A stretch of DNA of 64,000 nucleotides from Kiloniellaceae bacterium. GTDB taxonomy: Bacteria; Pseudomonadota; Alphaproteobacteria; Kiloniellales; J153. The position numbers and the translations under genes were made by a program. The notes beneath the pieces are model-generated. The model was not told the DNA's origin and made no database searches. It saw only the letters and a list, made by a program, of their open reading frames with translations. Below are positions 21,572 to 31,800 of the stretch, piece by piece; within the stretch, counting starts at the first letter, position 1; every line of letters starts with the position of its first letter. The stretch spans positions 36,596-100,595 of the forward strand of contig JAJFGL010000008.1 of assembly GCA_021776135.1 (NCBI GenBank). The letters are read 5' to 3'.

Positions 21572-22879
21572 ATGACCGTCAACATCCTCATGCCCGCCCT
21601 CTCGCCGACCATGACCGAGGGCAAGCTGCTCAAGTGGCACATGAAGGAAGGCGACGATGTCGCGTCCGGCGATGTGCTGGCGGAAATCGAGACCGATAAG
21701 GCGACCATGGAGGTTGAGGCGGTCGAGGAAGGCAAGCTCGGCAAGATCCTGGTCGCCGAGGGCACCGACAACGTGCCCGTGAACGCCGCCATCGCGATAC
21801 TGCTGGAGGAGGGCGAGGACGCTTCGGCCATCGCCGATGCCCCGGCGCCCGCCGCGCCAACGCCAACGCCCGCCGCGCCCCCGCCGGCGGCCAAGGCGGC
21901 CAAGGCGCCCGAAGCGCCCGCCACACCAGCGCCTGTTGCGCCAGCGTCAACGCCTAGCGCCGCGCCCGGCGGCCGCATTATCGCCAGTCCCCTGGCCAAG
22001 CGCATGGCTAAGCAAGCCGGGCTCGATCTGGCGGCGCTCAAGGGCAGCGGCCCCAACGGGCGCATCGTGAAGCAGGATATCGAGGCCGCCTTGGCCGGCG
22101 GCGCGCCAAGCGCCGCGCCGGCGCCCGCGCAAGCCACGGCGCCTTTGGCGGCGGCCAGCGGTCCCGGCGCCAAGCAACTCGCTGACATGCTGGGCATGGC
22201 CCACACCCAGGAACCCTTGAGCAAGATGCGCCAGGTCATCGCCCGGCGCTTGAGCGAAGCCAAGCAGACGGTGCCGCATTTCTACCTGACGGTCGATTGC
22301 CGGATCGATGAGCTGTTGCGGCTGCGCAAGGAATTGAACGGGCGTTTCGAGGGCATCAAGATTTCGGTCAACGATTTCGTTATCCGCGCCGCCGCCCTGG
22401 CGTTGAAACAAGTCCCGGCGGCCAATGCCTCCTTCGACGATAGCGGTATCTTGATGTACGAACACGCGGATGTCTCGGTCGCGGTCGCGACCCCCAATGG
22501 ACTTATCACACCGATCATTAAAGCCGCCGAGACCAAGGGCCTCTCGGGCATCTCCAGCGAGATGAAGGATCTGGCCCTGCGCGCCCGCGACGGCAAGCTG
22601 AAGCCGGAGGAATACCAGGGCGGCACCTTCTCGGTCTCCAATCTGGGCATGTTCGGGGTGAAGGAATTTTCCGCCATCATCAACCCGCCCCAGGGCTGTA
22701 TCCTGGCGGTCGGGGCGGGCGAACCGCGCGCGGTCATAAAAGACGGCGCGGTCGCGGCGGCGACGGTTATGTCCTGCACCCTCTCGGTCGATCACCGGGT
22801 GGTCGACGGCGCCATCGGGGCCGAGTTCCTGGCCGCCTTCAAAAAGCTGATCGAGTACCCGGCGGCGATGTTGCTGTAG
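21572..22879 (+). CDS. pdhC: Dihydrolipoamide acetyltransferase (E2) of pyruvate dehydrogenase
   Basis: Lipoyl domain, Ala/Pro linker, E3-binding domain (ASPLAKRMAKQAGLDLAALKGSGPNGRIVKQDIEA), catalytic SVDHRVVDGAIGAEFL. Confidence 0.97.
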   Translation: MTVNILMPALSPTMTEGKLLKWHMKEGDDVASGDVLAEIETDKATMEVEAVEEGKLGKILVAEGTDNVPVNAAIAILLEEGEDASAIADAPAPAAPTPTPAAPPPAAKAAKAPEAPATPAPVAPASTPSAAPGGRIIASPLAKRMAKQAGLDLAALKGSGPNGRIVKQDIEAALAGGAPSAAPAPAQATAPLAAASGPGAKQLADMLGMAHTQEPLSKMRQVIARRLSEAKQTVPHFYLTVDCRIDELLRLRKELNGRFEGIKISVNDFVIRAAALALKQVPAANASFDDSGILMYEHADVSVAVATPNGLITPIIKAAETKGLSGISSEMKDLALRARDGKLKPEEYQGGTFSVSNLGMFGVKEFSAIINPPQGCILAVGAGEPRAVIKDGAVAAATVMSCTLSVDHRVVDGAIGAEFLAAFKKLIEYPAAMLL

Positions 22880-22996
22880 AGAGGTTCCATGGTAAATTCA
22901 CCTGCCAAACGCGCTGCAGTTACAAATGACTACAAAGGCTGGCTGAGCTAGGTAATTGAGTCGTGTTTTTCCAATATTGGTGCTTGGAATAGCGTG

Positions 22997-23094
22997 ATGC
23001 AAAAAGTCAGCCTAGCGAAAAGACTCCCGTAGTTCTCGCCCACTGGAACTCAAAGGTGGTCGGCGAACTGAACGAATACGAGATCAAGGTCTAG
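22997..23094 (+). pseudogene. Truncated, frameshifted N-terminus of a cupin-domain protein
   Basis: MQKVSLAKRL... in one frame then AHWNSKVVGELNEYEIKV* in another; pattern resembles the start of small cupins (KVNLAEKL..F.EHWSPKVVGELNGQ.VKLVK). Confidence 0.5.
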
Positions 23095-23104
23095 GAGCGA
23101 GATA

Positions 23105-23557
23105 ATGGTTGGATATATTCTCCTGTGGGCCGTGTCCGTTTTATTAGGCGCGTTACCGCTTATCATAGATGTGATAATTCCTGCGGAAATCTGGCAGGCG
23201 ATGAATCCGAATAACTTCAATGTATACTACGATGAATATATTTATATTGGGCTGGTTCCCGCGATTATTACTTCTTTGAGTTTCGTTTTGAATGCTACGG
23301 ATCGATCACAATCTCATCTGATAGCAGGTCTTTCTATGGCAGCTATAATTATTTTCTTAATTGTTTTTATGTGCGCTGCTTCAATGACGTTTGGGGTGAT
23401 GTACCTTTGGTCGCGCAATGCGATAGAATTAAATAGAGTTTTCCTCGGATTTATTCAAACAAACGAGAGGTTATTTTATGCATCACTTATTATGCTTAGT
23501 GGATGTTTGTTCTTAACACTTGTCTATTCTTTAACGCTCAAGAAACGAGCAAGCTAA
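23105..23557 (+). CDS. Hypothetical membrane protein (about four TM helices)
   Basis: 150-aa hydrophobic ORF in locally AT-rich DNA, no recognised family. Confidence 0.6.
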   Translation: MVGYILLWAVSVLLGALPLIIDVIIPAEIWQAMNPNNFNVYYDEYIYIGLVPAIITSLSFVLNATDRSQSHLIAGLSMAAIIIFLIVFMCAASMTFGVMYLWSRNAIELNRVFLGFIQTNERLFYASLIMLSGCLFLTLVYSLTLKKRAS

Positions 23558-23571
23558 AAAGCGAGGAGAAA

Positions 23572-23742
23572 ATGCTTGGAAATCTTGCGGAAATGAATCT
23601 GCTCATTGGAATCTGCGGATGGTTACTGGGCTTGATTATTCTCTATTGGCAGTACCGCACAGATAATCCTTACGCAGACCCGATTGAAGCTTTTATATTT
23701 GAGATGCGAACTTGGCTGCGCTTGCAGCCTACCAAGAAATAA
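23572..23742 (+). CDS. Small hypothetical membrane protein
   Basis: MLGNLAEMNLLIGICGWLLGLIILYWQYRTDNPYADPIEAFIFEMRTWLRLQPTKK; internal ATG of ORF 23503..23742; ends 6 bp before lpdA. Confidence 0.5.
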   Translation: MLGNLAEMNLLIGICGWLLGLIILYWQYRTDNPYADPIEAFIFEMRTWLRLQPTKK

Positions 23743-23747
23743 ACGTC

Positions 23748-25160
23748 ATGGCCGACACCAACTTCGACCTGATCGTGATCGGCGGCGGGCCGGGCGGTTA
23801 TGTGACCGCGATCCGCGCGTCGCAACTGGGCGGCAAGGTCGCCCTGGTCGAGCGCGAACACCTGGGCGGCATCTGCCTCAACTGGGGCTGCATCCCAACC
23901 AAGGCGCTGCTGCGGACCTCGGAAATTTATCACTACATGACCCACGCCGGCGATTACGGGCTAAGCGCCAAGGAGGTCGGCTTCGATCTGGCCAAGGTGG
24001 TCAAGCGCTCCCGCGCCGTGGCCCGGCGTTTGAGCGGCGGCGTCGCGCACCTGATGAAAAAGAACAAGGTCACGGTCTTCGACGGCCACGGCAAGCTGGA
24101 CGGGATCAAGGGTAAGGACCGCAAGGTCCATGTGTCCAAGGACGGCAAAGCGCTCGCCGATCTCACGGCCAAGAACGTGATCCTGGCCACCGGCGCCCGG
24201 GCGCGGCAACTGCCCGGCCTGGAAGGGGACGGCAAGCTGGTCTGGACCTACAAGGAAGCCATGGTGCCTGAGGTCATGCCGAAGTCCCTGTTGGTCATAG
24301 GCTCCGGCGCCATCGGGATCGAGTTCGCCAGCTTCTACCGCACCCTCGGCGCCGAGGTGACCGTGGTCGAGGTGCTGCCGCGCGTGTTGCCCGTGGAAGA
24401 CGAGGAAATCTCCGCCTTCGCCCACAAGGCCTTCGAGAAGCAGGGCATGAAGATACTCACCAACGCCACGGTCAAGAGCTTGAAGAAGAGCGCCAACAGC
24501 GTCACCGCGACCGTCGAGAAGGATGGCAAGTCCAGCGAGATCACGGTTGATCGCGTTATCTCCGCCGTCGGCATCGTCGGCAATGTGGAGGACCTGGGCC
24601 TGGAAGGCACCAAGGCCAAGGTCGAGCGCAGCCATGTGGTCACCGACCAATGGATGGCGACCGGCGAACCCAATGTCTATGCCATCGGCGACCTGACCGG
24701 GCCGCCCTGGCTGGCCCATAAGGCCAGCCACGAAGGCGTCATCTGCGTCGAGAAACTGGCCGGGCAGAACGACGTGCATCCCCTCGACGTGCTGCGCATC
24801 CCCGGCTGCACTTACTGTCACCCGCAGATCGCCAGCATCGGGCTATCCGAGGCCAAGGCGAAGGAGGGCGGGCGCAAGATCAAGGTCGGCCGCTTCCCCT
24901 TCATGGGCAACGGCAAGGCGATCGCGCTCGGTGAGGATCAAGGCCTGGTCAAAACCATTTTCGATGCCGCCACCGGCGAGTTGTTGGGCGCCCATATGGT
25001 CGGCGCCGAGGTCACGGAACTCATTCAAGGTTACGCCGTCGCCATGCAGTTGGAGACCACCGAGACCGACCTCATGCACACGGTCTTCCCGCACCCGACC
25101 TTGAGCGAAATGATGCACGAAAGCGTCCTTGACGCCTACGGCCGGGTTATCCATTTCTAG
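23748..25160 (+). CDS. lpdA: Dihydrolipoyl dehydrogenase
   Basis: MADTNFDLIVIGGGPGGYVTAIRASQLGGKVALVEREHLGGICLNWGCIPTKALL, HPHPTLSEMMHE-like HTVFPHPTLSEMMHESVLDAYGR. Confidence 0.96.
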   Translation: MADTNFDLIVIGGGPGGYVTAIRASQLGGKVALVEREHLGGICLNWGCIPTKALLRTSEIYHYMTHAGDYGLSAKEVGFDLAKVVKRSRAVARRLSGGVAHLMKKNKVTVFDGHGKLDGIKGKDRKVHVSKDGKALADLTAKNVILATGARARQLPGLEGDGKLVWTYKEAMVPEVMPKSLLVIGSGAIGIEFASFYRTLGAEVTVVEVLPRVLPVEDEEISAFAHKAFEKQGMKILTNATVKSLKKSANSVTATVEKDGKSSEITVDRVISAVGIVGNVEDLGLEGTKAKVERSHVVTDQWMATGEPNVYAIGDLTGPPWLAHKASHEGVICVEKLAGQNDVHPLDVLRIPGCTYCHPQIASIGLSEAKAKEGGRKIKVGRFPFMGNGKAIALGEDQGLVKTIFDAATGELLGAHMVGAEVTELIQGYAVAMQLETTETDLMHTVFPHPTLSEMMHESVLDAYGRVIHF

Positions 25161-25182
25161 GGCATGGGGTATAAAGCAAAGG

Positions 25183-25340
25183 GTTAACCACAGAGGCACA
25201 GAGACACAGAGAAAAAAAGATCCAGGACTAAGACACGAAAGCACTAGAGCGTGGCGGCGGGATGGATCAAACTCGTTGAATCCGTAGTGGTAACATTTGC
25301 GACTTTCTCTGTGCCTCTGTGCCTCTGTGTCTCTGTGGTG
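25183..25340. repeat. Palindromic interspersed element, copy 1 (CACAGAGGCACAGAGACACAGAG arms)
   Basis: TTAACCACAGAGGCACAGAGACACAGAGAAA at 25184 and inverted TTTCTCTGTGCCTCTGTGCCTCTGTGTCTCTGTGGTGAA ending about 25341. Confidence 0.85.
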
Positions 25341-25350
25341 AAAACAAGAA

Positions 25351-25499
25351 CTTAACCACATAGGCACAGAGACACAGAGGGATCAGGTCCGGAACGAAAA
25401 CGCAAAGGCTTTGGATCGCGCTCTCGGGATGGACAGACCCATGAGAACCCCAATTATTTTTTCTTGAGTTTCTCTGTGCCTCTGTGTCTCTGTGGTGAA
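25351..25499. repeat. Palindromic interspersed element, copy 2
   Basis: TTAACCACATAGGCACAGAGACACAGAGG at 25352 and inverted TTTCTCTGTGCCTCTGTGTCTCTGTGGTGAA ending 25499. Confidence 0.85.
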
Positions 25500-25527
25500 A
25501 TCGAACCTGAAAGAAAAACCGAAAGCA

Positions 25528-26481
25528 ATGTCTGCTAGTATCGATAAAACCCGCATCCGCCATCCTGAAAAGGCGGGCAAGCCCGACAACCCGATCCGGC
25601 GCAAGCCGTCCTGGATCCGGGTCAAGGCGCCGGTGTCGCCGGTCTATCACGAGACCCGCAAGATCATGCGCGCGCACAATCTAAGCACGGTTTGTGAGGA
25701 GGCGGCTTGCCCCAACATCGGCGAGTGCTGGGCCAAGCGCCACGCGACCATGATGATCATGGGCGAGGTCTGCACCCGCGCCTGCGCCTTCTGCAATGTG
25801 GCGACCGGCAAGCCCGGCGCCCTGGATCCTTTCGAGCCGGTCAACGTCGCCGATGCCGTGGCCAAGCTGGGGCTGGAACATGTGGTCATCACCTCCGTCG
25901 ACCGCGACGATTTGGACGACGGCGGGGCCGGGCATTTCGCGGCGGTGATCGGGGCCATACGCAAAGCCACGCCCGCTACCACCATTGAAGTGCTGACCCC
26001 CGATTTTTTGCGTAAGGACGGCGCCGAGGATGCTGTGGTCACAGCCAAGCCCGATGTCTTCAACCACAACCTGGAAACCGTGCCGAGGCTTTACGCCAGC
26101 GTCCGGCCGGGCGCGCGTTACTTCAACTCTCTGCGTTTATTGCAGCGGGTCAAGGAACTGGACCCCTCCTTGTTCACCAAGTCCGGCATCATGGTCGGCC
26201 TGGGCGAGAGCGAAGAGGAGGTGCTTCAGGTCATGGACGATCTGCGTTCCGCCGATGTGGATTTCCTGACCGTGGGGCAATACCTGCAACCCACACCCAA
26301 GCACCACGCCATCGACCGCTTCGTCACGCCGGAGGAGTTCAAGCGTCTCGAATCCCTGGCTTACGCCAAGGGCTTTCTCATGGTCTCGGCCACGCCGCTC
26401 ACCCGCTCGTCCTATCATGCCGGCGAGGACTTCGCCCGCCTGCGCGCCGCCCGCGAAGCCAAGTTGGCCGCCGGGGCCTAA
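25528..26481 (+). CDS. lipA: Lipoyl synthase
   Basis: [39 protein letters not shown] radical-SAM cysteine motifs; ATG at 25528 favoured over GTG 25492 located inside repeat. Confidence 0.96.
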   Translation: MSASIDKTRIRHPEKAGKPDNPIRRKPSWIRVKAPVSPVYHETRKIMRAHNLSTVCEEAACPNIGECWAKRHATMMIMGEVCTRACAFCNVATGKPGALDPFEPVNVADAVAKLGLEHVVITSVDRDDLDDGGAGHFAAVIGAIRKATPATTIEVLTPDFLRKDGAEDAVVTAKPDVFNHNLETVPRLYASVRPGARYFNSLRLLQRVKELDPSLFTKSGIMVGLGESEEEVLQVMDDLRSADVDFLTVGQYLQPTPKHHAIDRFVTPEEFKRLESLAYAKGFLMVSATPLTRSSYHAGEDFARLRAAREAKLAAGA

Positions 26482-26501
26482 CGCGGGATCGTATCAGCCT
26501 C

Positions 26502-26948
26502 GTGCCGACCCATGCGGAAAAGCGCGTCCTGCCCTACACGCCGAAGCAACTCTTCGACATGGTCGCCGATATAGAGCGCTATCCGGAATTCTTGCCCTGG
26601 TGCCTGGCGACGCGCATACGCAAGCGCGAGGGCAATGTCATCGTCGCCGACATGGCGATCGGCTTCAAGGTGTTCAGGGAACGCTTCACCACCCGTGTCG
26701 CGCTCAATCCTGAACAAAACCGCCTCGACGTGACCTATGCCGAGGGGCCGTTCAAGTACCTAAACAATCACTGGGTGTTCGCGGAACATCCCGATGGCTG
26801 CGAGATCGATTTCTATGTCGATTTCGAATTCCGCTCGCGGCTTTTGCAAAAGGCCATAGAGGTGTTGTTCACCGAAGCCGTGCGCCGCATGGTCGGCGCT
26901 TTCGAAACCCGCGCCCACAAGCTTTACGGGCCGCCGGCCGTGCGCTAA
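26502..26948 (+). CDS. COQ10/START-like ubiquinone-binding protein (RatA-type)
   Basis: YTPKQLFDMVADIERYPEFLPWCLATRI, FVDFEFRSRLLQKAIEVLFTEAVRRMVGAFETRA. Confidence 0.9.
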   Translation: MPTHAEKRVLPYTPKQLFDMVADIERYPEFLPWCLATRIRKREGNVIVADMAIGFKVFRERFTTRVALNPEQNRLDVTYAEGPFKYLNNHWVFAEHPDGCEIDFYVDFEFRSRLLQKAIEVLFTEAVRRMVGAFETRAHKLYGPPAVR

Positions 26949-26960
26949 TGCGCCATGCCC

Positions 26961-27692
26961 TCAGAATGATTGCCCGGCCTGGGATAGGGCGGCGTAGAGG
27001 GTCAGGATCATGAAGGTGTTGAAGGCCGCATGGGTTACGATCGCGGGCCAGATCGAACCGCTGCGTTCCGCGATCCAGGCCAGGGCCAGGCCAACCAGTG
27101 TCAGGGCCGGGATCAGAACCGCCACCCCGTGCAGGACCGCGAAGACCGAGGCGCTGACAATCGCCGCCGCGCCAAAACCCAGGCGCCGGCGCAGCCACCC
27201 ATAAAGAAGGCCACGGAAGGCGATCTCCTCGGCGAAGGGCGTTAGGATGCCGCCCATGACGATCATTCCCAGCAGCGCGGGCCAGCTAAATCCGGCGGGC
27301 GCCAGCGCCGCCACCTGCGGATTATCGAAGGGGATATCGAGGAGCCTCGGGATCGCCGCATTGATTATGGCCACGGCCGGCATCAGACCCAAGGCCACGA
27401 ATACCGCGCGCCGGATCCAGGCGCGCGGGCAGGACACCAGCCCCAAGTCCGCCCAGGATAGGCCGTGGCGGCGAAGTATGAGCCGGTGCACGCAGATCAA
27501 GAGAATCAGCGATTGAAAAAAGATAACCGCCAGGGTGATGACCAGCATCTGGGTTTCGCCATGCTCCGCGCGGCCGCCGCGCGCGGCGCCGGCGATGCCG
27601 CCGAAGAACAAAGCCATCAGGCGCAGCGCGCCCAGATTGACGATCAGGAAGAGCAACAAATCGCCGGCCGTGACCCGGCTGCGCCAGTCCAT
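26961..27692 (-). CDS. CPBP-family intramembrane metalloprotease
   Basis: TPFAEEIAFRGLLYGWLRRRLGF and AVLHG motifs; internal start at MDWRSRVTAGD. Confidence 0.88.
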   Translation of the reverse strand: MDWRSRVTAGDLLLFLIVNLGALRLMALFFGGIAGAARGGRAEHGETQMLVITLAVIFFQSLILLICVHRLILRRHGLSWADLGLVSCPRAWIRRAVFVALGLMPAVAIINAAIPRLLDIPFDNPQVAALAPAGFSWPALLGMIVMGGILTPFAEEIAFRGLLYGWLRRRLGFGAAAIVSASVFAVLHGVAVLIPALTLVGLALAWIAERSGSIWPAIVTHAAFNTFMILTLYAALSQAGQSF

Positions 27693-27700
27693 AGGCGGGC

Positions 27701-28195
27701 TCAAGGTACGGCGCCGGCGAGCAGGCTGAGGGCCGCGCTCACGGCGGCCAGGCGAACCGCGCCGCGGTCGCCGGAAAACAGGTGGCGCTGGTGCCGTGGC
27801 GCGGCGCCGCTTCGCGCCAGGCCCAGGTAGACCAAGCCCACCGGCTTGGTGGCAGTCGCGCCGCCCGGCCCCGCGATCCCGGTGACCGAAACCGCGACCT
27901 GGGCCCGCGAGTGGGCGAGGGCGCCGCTTGCCATGGCCTCCGCCACCTCGGCGCTGACCGCGCCCTGGGCTTCGATCAAGCCGGGCAGGACGCCAAGCGC
28001 CTCGATCTTGGCCGCGTTGGAATAGGTCACGAAACCGCGCTCGAAAACATCCGAAGAACTGGCGATCTCCGTCAGGCAGGCCGCGATCAGGCCGCCGGTG
28101 CAGGATTCCGCCGCGACTATCTGCAGGCCCGCGCGCCGGTAACACTCCAGCACCTCGGCGGCCTTGGCCAGCAGTTCGGGGGTGAAGAGGCTCAT
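27701..28195 (-). CDS. pncC: CinA-family nicotinamide-nucleotide amidohydrolase
   Basis: IVAAESCTGGLIAACLTEIASSSDVFERGFVTYSNAAKIEALGV, SVTGIAGPGGATATKPVGLVYLGL. Confidence 0.92.
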   Translation of the reverse strand: MSLFTPELLAKAAEVLECYRRAGLQIVAAESCTGGLIAACLTEIASSSDVFERGFVTYSNAAKIEALGVLPGLIEAQGAVSAEVAEAMASGALAHSRAQVAVSVTGIAGPGGATATKPVGLVYLGLARSGAAPRHQRHLFSGDRGAVRLAAVSAALSLLAGAVP

Positions 28196-28674
28196 GGTTC
28201 CAGCAGCGCCAGGGCCGCCAGAGTCGCGGCCACGGCATAGACGGCGGCAGCCATGTCGTCGAGCATGATACCCAGTCCGCCCTTGATCCGCCGGTCGAGG
28301 AGGCTCACCGGCCAGGGTTTGAGAATATCGAACAGGCGGAAAAACAAAAAAGCGATGGCGTAGGCCCCCAGGTCGAGAGCGAAGGGCACCAGGGTCAGCC
28401 ACATGCCGGCGACCTCGTCGATAACGACCTTGCCGGGATCGGCTTGGCCCAGGCTTTCGGCGTAGCGCCCGCTTGCCCATATGCCGGCCAGGAAGGCCGC
28501 CGCCGCCGCGCCCAGCAGCGCCCAGCGCCCGCCAAGGGAGACAATGACAATGGCGAAGGGCAGGGCCGCCAGGGTGCCCCAGGTGCCCGGTATGCGGGGC
28601 AAAAGACCGCTGCCGAACCAGGTCGCGATCAGGCTCGCCGGGTGCCAAAAACTAAGCGCGCGCGCGGCGGTCAT
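28192..28674 (-). CDS. pgpA: Phosphatidylglycerophosphatase A
   Basis: [37 protein letters not shown]. Confidence 0.93.
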   Translation of the reverse strand: MTAARALSFWHPASLIATWFGSGLLPRIPGTWGTLAALPFAIVIVSLGGRWALLGAAAAAFLAGIWASGRYAESLGQADPGKVVIDEVAGMWLTLVPFALDLGAYAIAFLFFRLFDILKPWPVSLLDRRIKGGLGIMLDDMAAAVYAVAATLAALALLEP

Positions 28675-29840
28675 GGTTCCGCTGCCGGCAGCCGGATGGT
28701 GGCCACCGCCTGGGCGGCGATGCCCTCGCGCCGGCCGGTGAAACCGAGTTCCTCCGTGGTCGTGGCCTTGACGCTAATTCGATCCGGGCTGATCTCCAAA
28801 AGCTCGGCGACACGCGCGGTCATGGCGTCCCGGTAGGGGCCGATCTTCGGTCTTTCGCAGATCAGGGTGATGTCGGCGTGAACAATGGCGCCTTTTCGGG
28901 CGCGCGCCAGTTCCGCCGCGTGGCGCACGAAGAGGGCGGAGTCCGCGCCGCGCCATTGCGGGTCCGAGGGCGGAAAGCAATCGCCGATGTCGCCGGCGCC
29001 CAGGGCGCCTAGTAGGGCGTCGGTCAGGGCGTGCAGGCCCACGTCGGCATCCGAATGGCCCAGCAGGCTGGCGTCGTGCGGAACCGCGACGCCGCACAGC
29101 ATGACCCGGTCGCCGGGGCCGAAACGGTGGACGTCGAAACCCTGGCCGACCCGGGTCTCGAAGGCCGCGCCGCCGCTAAGCCAACGTTCGGCCCGCATCA
29201 AGTCCTCCTGGGTGGTGATTTTGAAATTCTCCGGCGCGCCCTTGACCAAGTGTACCGCGAGTCCGGCTTGTTCCGCGACCGCCGCGTCGTCGGTCAAGTT
29301 CCTGCCGCGCGCCGCCTCGTGGGCGGCCAGGATGGCGGTGAAGCCGAAACCCTGAGGCGTTTGCGCGCGCCACAAACCAGCGCGTTCCACCGTTGCCGCG
29401 ATGGTATCCCCCGCGCCGCCGCGTTTGAGGGTATCGATCACCGGTAAGGCAGCGATGGCGCCCGGCGCGTTATCCAGGCCGCGCAGAACCCGGTCTATGA
29501 CCGCGGCGCCGATCAAGGGGCGGGCGCCATCGTGAATCAAGACCCGCGCCGGGGCGCCCGGCGCCAAGGCCAGGAGGCCGTTGCGTACCGATTCTTGGCG
29601 GGTCGCGCCGCCGGCGATAGCGTCCGGCAATTCAAGCCCTTGGGATGCGGCGGCGTAAGCGTCCCCGTCGCCGGGGTGAATGACGGCCTGAACCGTATGG
29701 ATTCCGGGGTGGCGGCGAAAGGCCTCCAGCGCATGGCGCAGGACCGGCCGCCCCGCGAGGATGGCGTATTGCTTGGGAAGTGCCGCGCCAAACCGGCTGC
29801 CGCGTCCCGCCGCGACAACCAAGGCGACCGTGCCGGTCAT
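28671..29840 (-). CDS. ispDF: Bifunctional IspD/IspF (MEP pathway)
   Basis: [21 protein letters not shown] (IspD) fused to [57 protein letters not shown] (IspF). Confidence 0.95.
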   Translation of the reverse strand: MTGTVALVVAAGRGSRFGAALPKQYAILAGRPVLRHALEAFRRHPGIHTVQAVIHPGDGDAYAAASQGLELPDAIAGGATRQESVRNGLLALAPGAPARVLIHDGARPLIGAAVIDRVLRGLDNAPGAIAALPVIDTLKRGGAGDTIAATVERAGLWRAQTPQGFGFTAILAAHEAARGRNLTDDAAVAEQAGLAVHLVKGAPENFKITTQEDLMRAERWLSGGAAFETRVGQGFDVHRFGPGDRVMLCGVAVPHDASLLGHSDADVGLHALTDALLGALGAGDIGDCFPPSDPQWRGADSALFVRHAAELARARKGAIVHADITLICERPKIGPYRDAMTARVAELLEISPDRISVKATTTEELGFTGRREGIAAQAVATIRLPAAEP

Positions 29841-29939
29841 GGGGGATACCTCGAATCTTTGGACCGGGCGGAGCATAGTGTCATGGCGCGCTGGGCCAAG
29901 AGGGACTTTCCGCGCGCTCCTGTATGGATATAGTGCGGC

Positions 29940-30740
29940 ATGCCAAACGCCGTCCTGATGAGCCTATCGGCCCTGGCCGCCCTGATCCCGGCCACGGTCT
30001 GGTCGTTCAAGGGCGCCGCCGCGCACCGCGACGGGGTGTTTTGGGCGGTGGCGGCGGTGGCCGTGGCCGGACCGGCGGCGATCTGCGCGGTACAGCTATC
30101 CGGTCCCTGGCAAAGCGGTCTGTCCCTGGCTTTGTGGATGTCCATCGCGGTCAGCATGACGATCTTCATCGGCCTGTCGCTTGGGGCCCGCGAGGCTTGG
30201 CGCCTTATGCCCCTGGTGGCGCCCTACCTGCTGCTGCTCGGTATCCTGGCCACCCTGGGCAGCACCGCCGCGCCCGCCGCTCCCTTGGCCGCCGCTCCCG
30301 ATGCCTGGCTCATGCTGCATATAGCGGTTTCCCTATCGACCTATGGCTTATTTACTCTGGCGGCGGTTGCCGGGGCCGCGGTGTTGTTGCAGGAACGGGC
30401 GGTCAAACGTAAGCAGCCCAACGCCTTGACCCACCGCTTGCCCTCGGTCGTCGGCGCGTCGCGCCTTCAGGGCCAACTGCTCGCCGCCTCCGCCTTGGTT
30501 CTGGCGCTCGGCATTATCACCGGCATGGCGGAACAGTACCTGACCAGCGGGCAAGTCTTGGTCTTCGACCACAAGACTCTTCTGTCTATCCTCGCGTTTG
30601 CCGTGATCGGCTTGCTCCTGATCCTCCATGGCCGCAGCGGCCTGCGCGGGCAACATGCGGCGCGCCTTATCCTAGTCGCCTATTTGCTTTTGACCCTGGC
30701 TTATCCTGGGGTCAAGTTCGTCACCGGCATTCTGCTCTAA
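29940..30740 (+). CDS. Cytochrome c assembly protein family (CcsA/YpjD-like) membrane protein
   Basis: Multi-[87 protein letters not shown]. Confidence 0.85.
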   Translation: MPNAVLMSLSALAALIPATVWSFKGAAAHRDGVFWAVAAVAVAGPAAICAVQLSGPWQSGLSLALWMSIAVSMTIFIGLSLGAREAWRLMPLVAPYLLLLGILATLGSTAAPAAPLAAAPDAWLMLHIAVSLSTYGLFTLAAVAGAAVLLQERAVKRKQPNALTHRLPSVVGASRLQGQLLAASALVLALGIITGMAEQYLTSGQVLVFDHKTLLSILAFAVIGLLLILHGRSGLRGQHAARLILVAYLLLTLAYPGVKFVTGILL

Positions 30741-30813
30741 AAGAGCTTTCTTTCGCCGCTTCGGCTCGGTAGAAACGCCTAGCAAATAGGCAACCGCATA
30801 TAGCGCTTAAATA

Positions 30814-31800
30814 ATGAGCATTTCCATCGGACCTCTGCGCCTGGACGCGCCGGTTATCCTGGCCCCTATGTCGGGCGTGACGGATGCGCCATTCCGCAGT
30901 GTTGTCAAAGGCTTGGGCGCCGGTCTTGTGGTGTCTGAGATGATCGCCAGCCAGGCCATGATCCGGCGCACGCGCGACTCCATCAAGCGGGCCCGGAATG
31001 AGGCCGAGGCCTATCCCTTGTCGGTTCAGCTTGCCGGTTGCGAGCCCGAGGTCATGGCCGAGGCGGCGCGCCTGTGCGCCGATCTTGGCGCCAAGGCGGT
31101 CGATATCAACTTCGGCTGCCCGGTCAAGAAAGTGGTGAATAAGGAGGCCGGCTCGGCCCTGATGCGGGATCTGCCCGCCGCCGCGCGCATTCTGGCCGCC
31201 ACCGTGGGGGCGGTTGAGTTGCCGGTGACCCTGAAGATGCGCACCGGTTGGGACACGGACAACCGCAACGCGCCGGAACTGGCCCGTATCGCCGAGGATT
31301 GCGGGATCCGCATGATCGCCGTCCATGGCCGCACCCGGTGTCAGCTTTACAAGGGCGCCGCCGATTGGGCCTTCGTGCGCCGGGTAAAGCAGGCCGTCGC
31401 CATACCGGTGATCGTCAATGGCGACATTAAGACCCTGGAAGGCGCGGCGCGGGCCCTGGACGACTCCGGCGCCGACGGCGTGATGATCGGGCGCGGCACC
31501 TACGGTCGGCCCTGGTTCCCGCGCCAGGTCATGGCCTTTCTCGCCCGGGGCGCGCGCTTGCCGGACCCGGCCCCGGCGGCGCAGCTCGACATCGTCTTGG
31601 ATCATTACGAGGCCATGCTGGCGGAACATGGCACAAGGCGCGGCCTGCGTATCGCGCGCAAGCATCTTGCCTGGTACACCAAGGGCTTACCAGGCGGGGC
31701 TGAGTTTCGGGATCGCTTGAACCGGCTGGAGAACCCGGCCGCGGTCAAGACCGCCTTGCGGGACCTCTATGGTCCGCAATTGGCCCTGGCGGCGGCCTGA
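30814..31800 (+). CDS. dusB: tRNA dihydrouridine synthase DusB (NifR3)
   Basis: [64 protein letters not shown]; directly upstream of ntrB. Confidence 0.96.
   Translation: MSISIGPLRLDAPVILAPMSGVTDAPFRSVVKGLGAGLVVSEMIASQAMIRRTRDSIKRARNEAEAYPLSVQLAGCEPEVMAEAARLCADLGAKAVDINFGCPVKKVVNKEAGSALMRDLPAAARILAATVGAVELPVTLKMRTGWDTDNRNAPELARIAEDCGIRMIAVHGRTRCQLYKGAADWAFVRRVKQAVAIPVIVNGDIKTLEGAARALDDSGADGVMIGRGTYGRPWFPRQVMAFLARGARLPDPAPAAQLDIVLDHYEAMLAEHGTRRGLRIARKHLAWYTKGLPGGAEFRDRLNRLENPAAVKTALRDLYGPQLALAAA

Noticed and set aside
25183-25499. Possible CRISPR-like array in the lpdA-lipA gap
   Set aside because: Repeats are inverted pairs, unequal spacing, only four arms, no cas genes.
24843-25677. Minus ORFs with [11 protein letters not shown] / [12 protein letters not shown] (24843..25367, 25267..25677)
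   Set aside because: Translations through the CACAGAG inverted repeats, not real genes.
26961-28238. 425-aa ORF starting upstream of the CPBP protease
   Set aside because: N-terminal part is out-of-frame translation of cinA; the true start is the internal Met at 27692.
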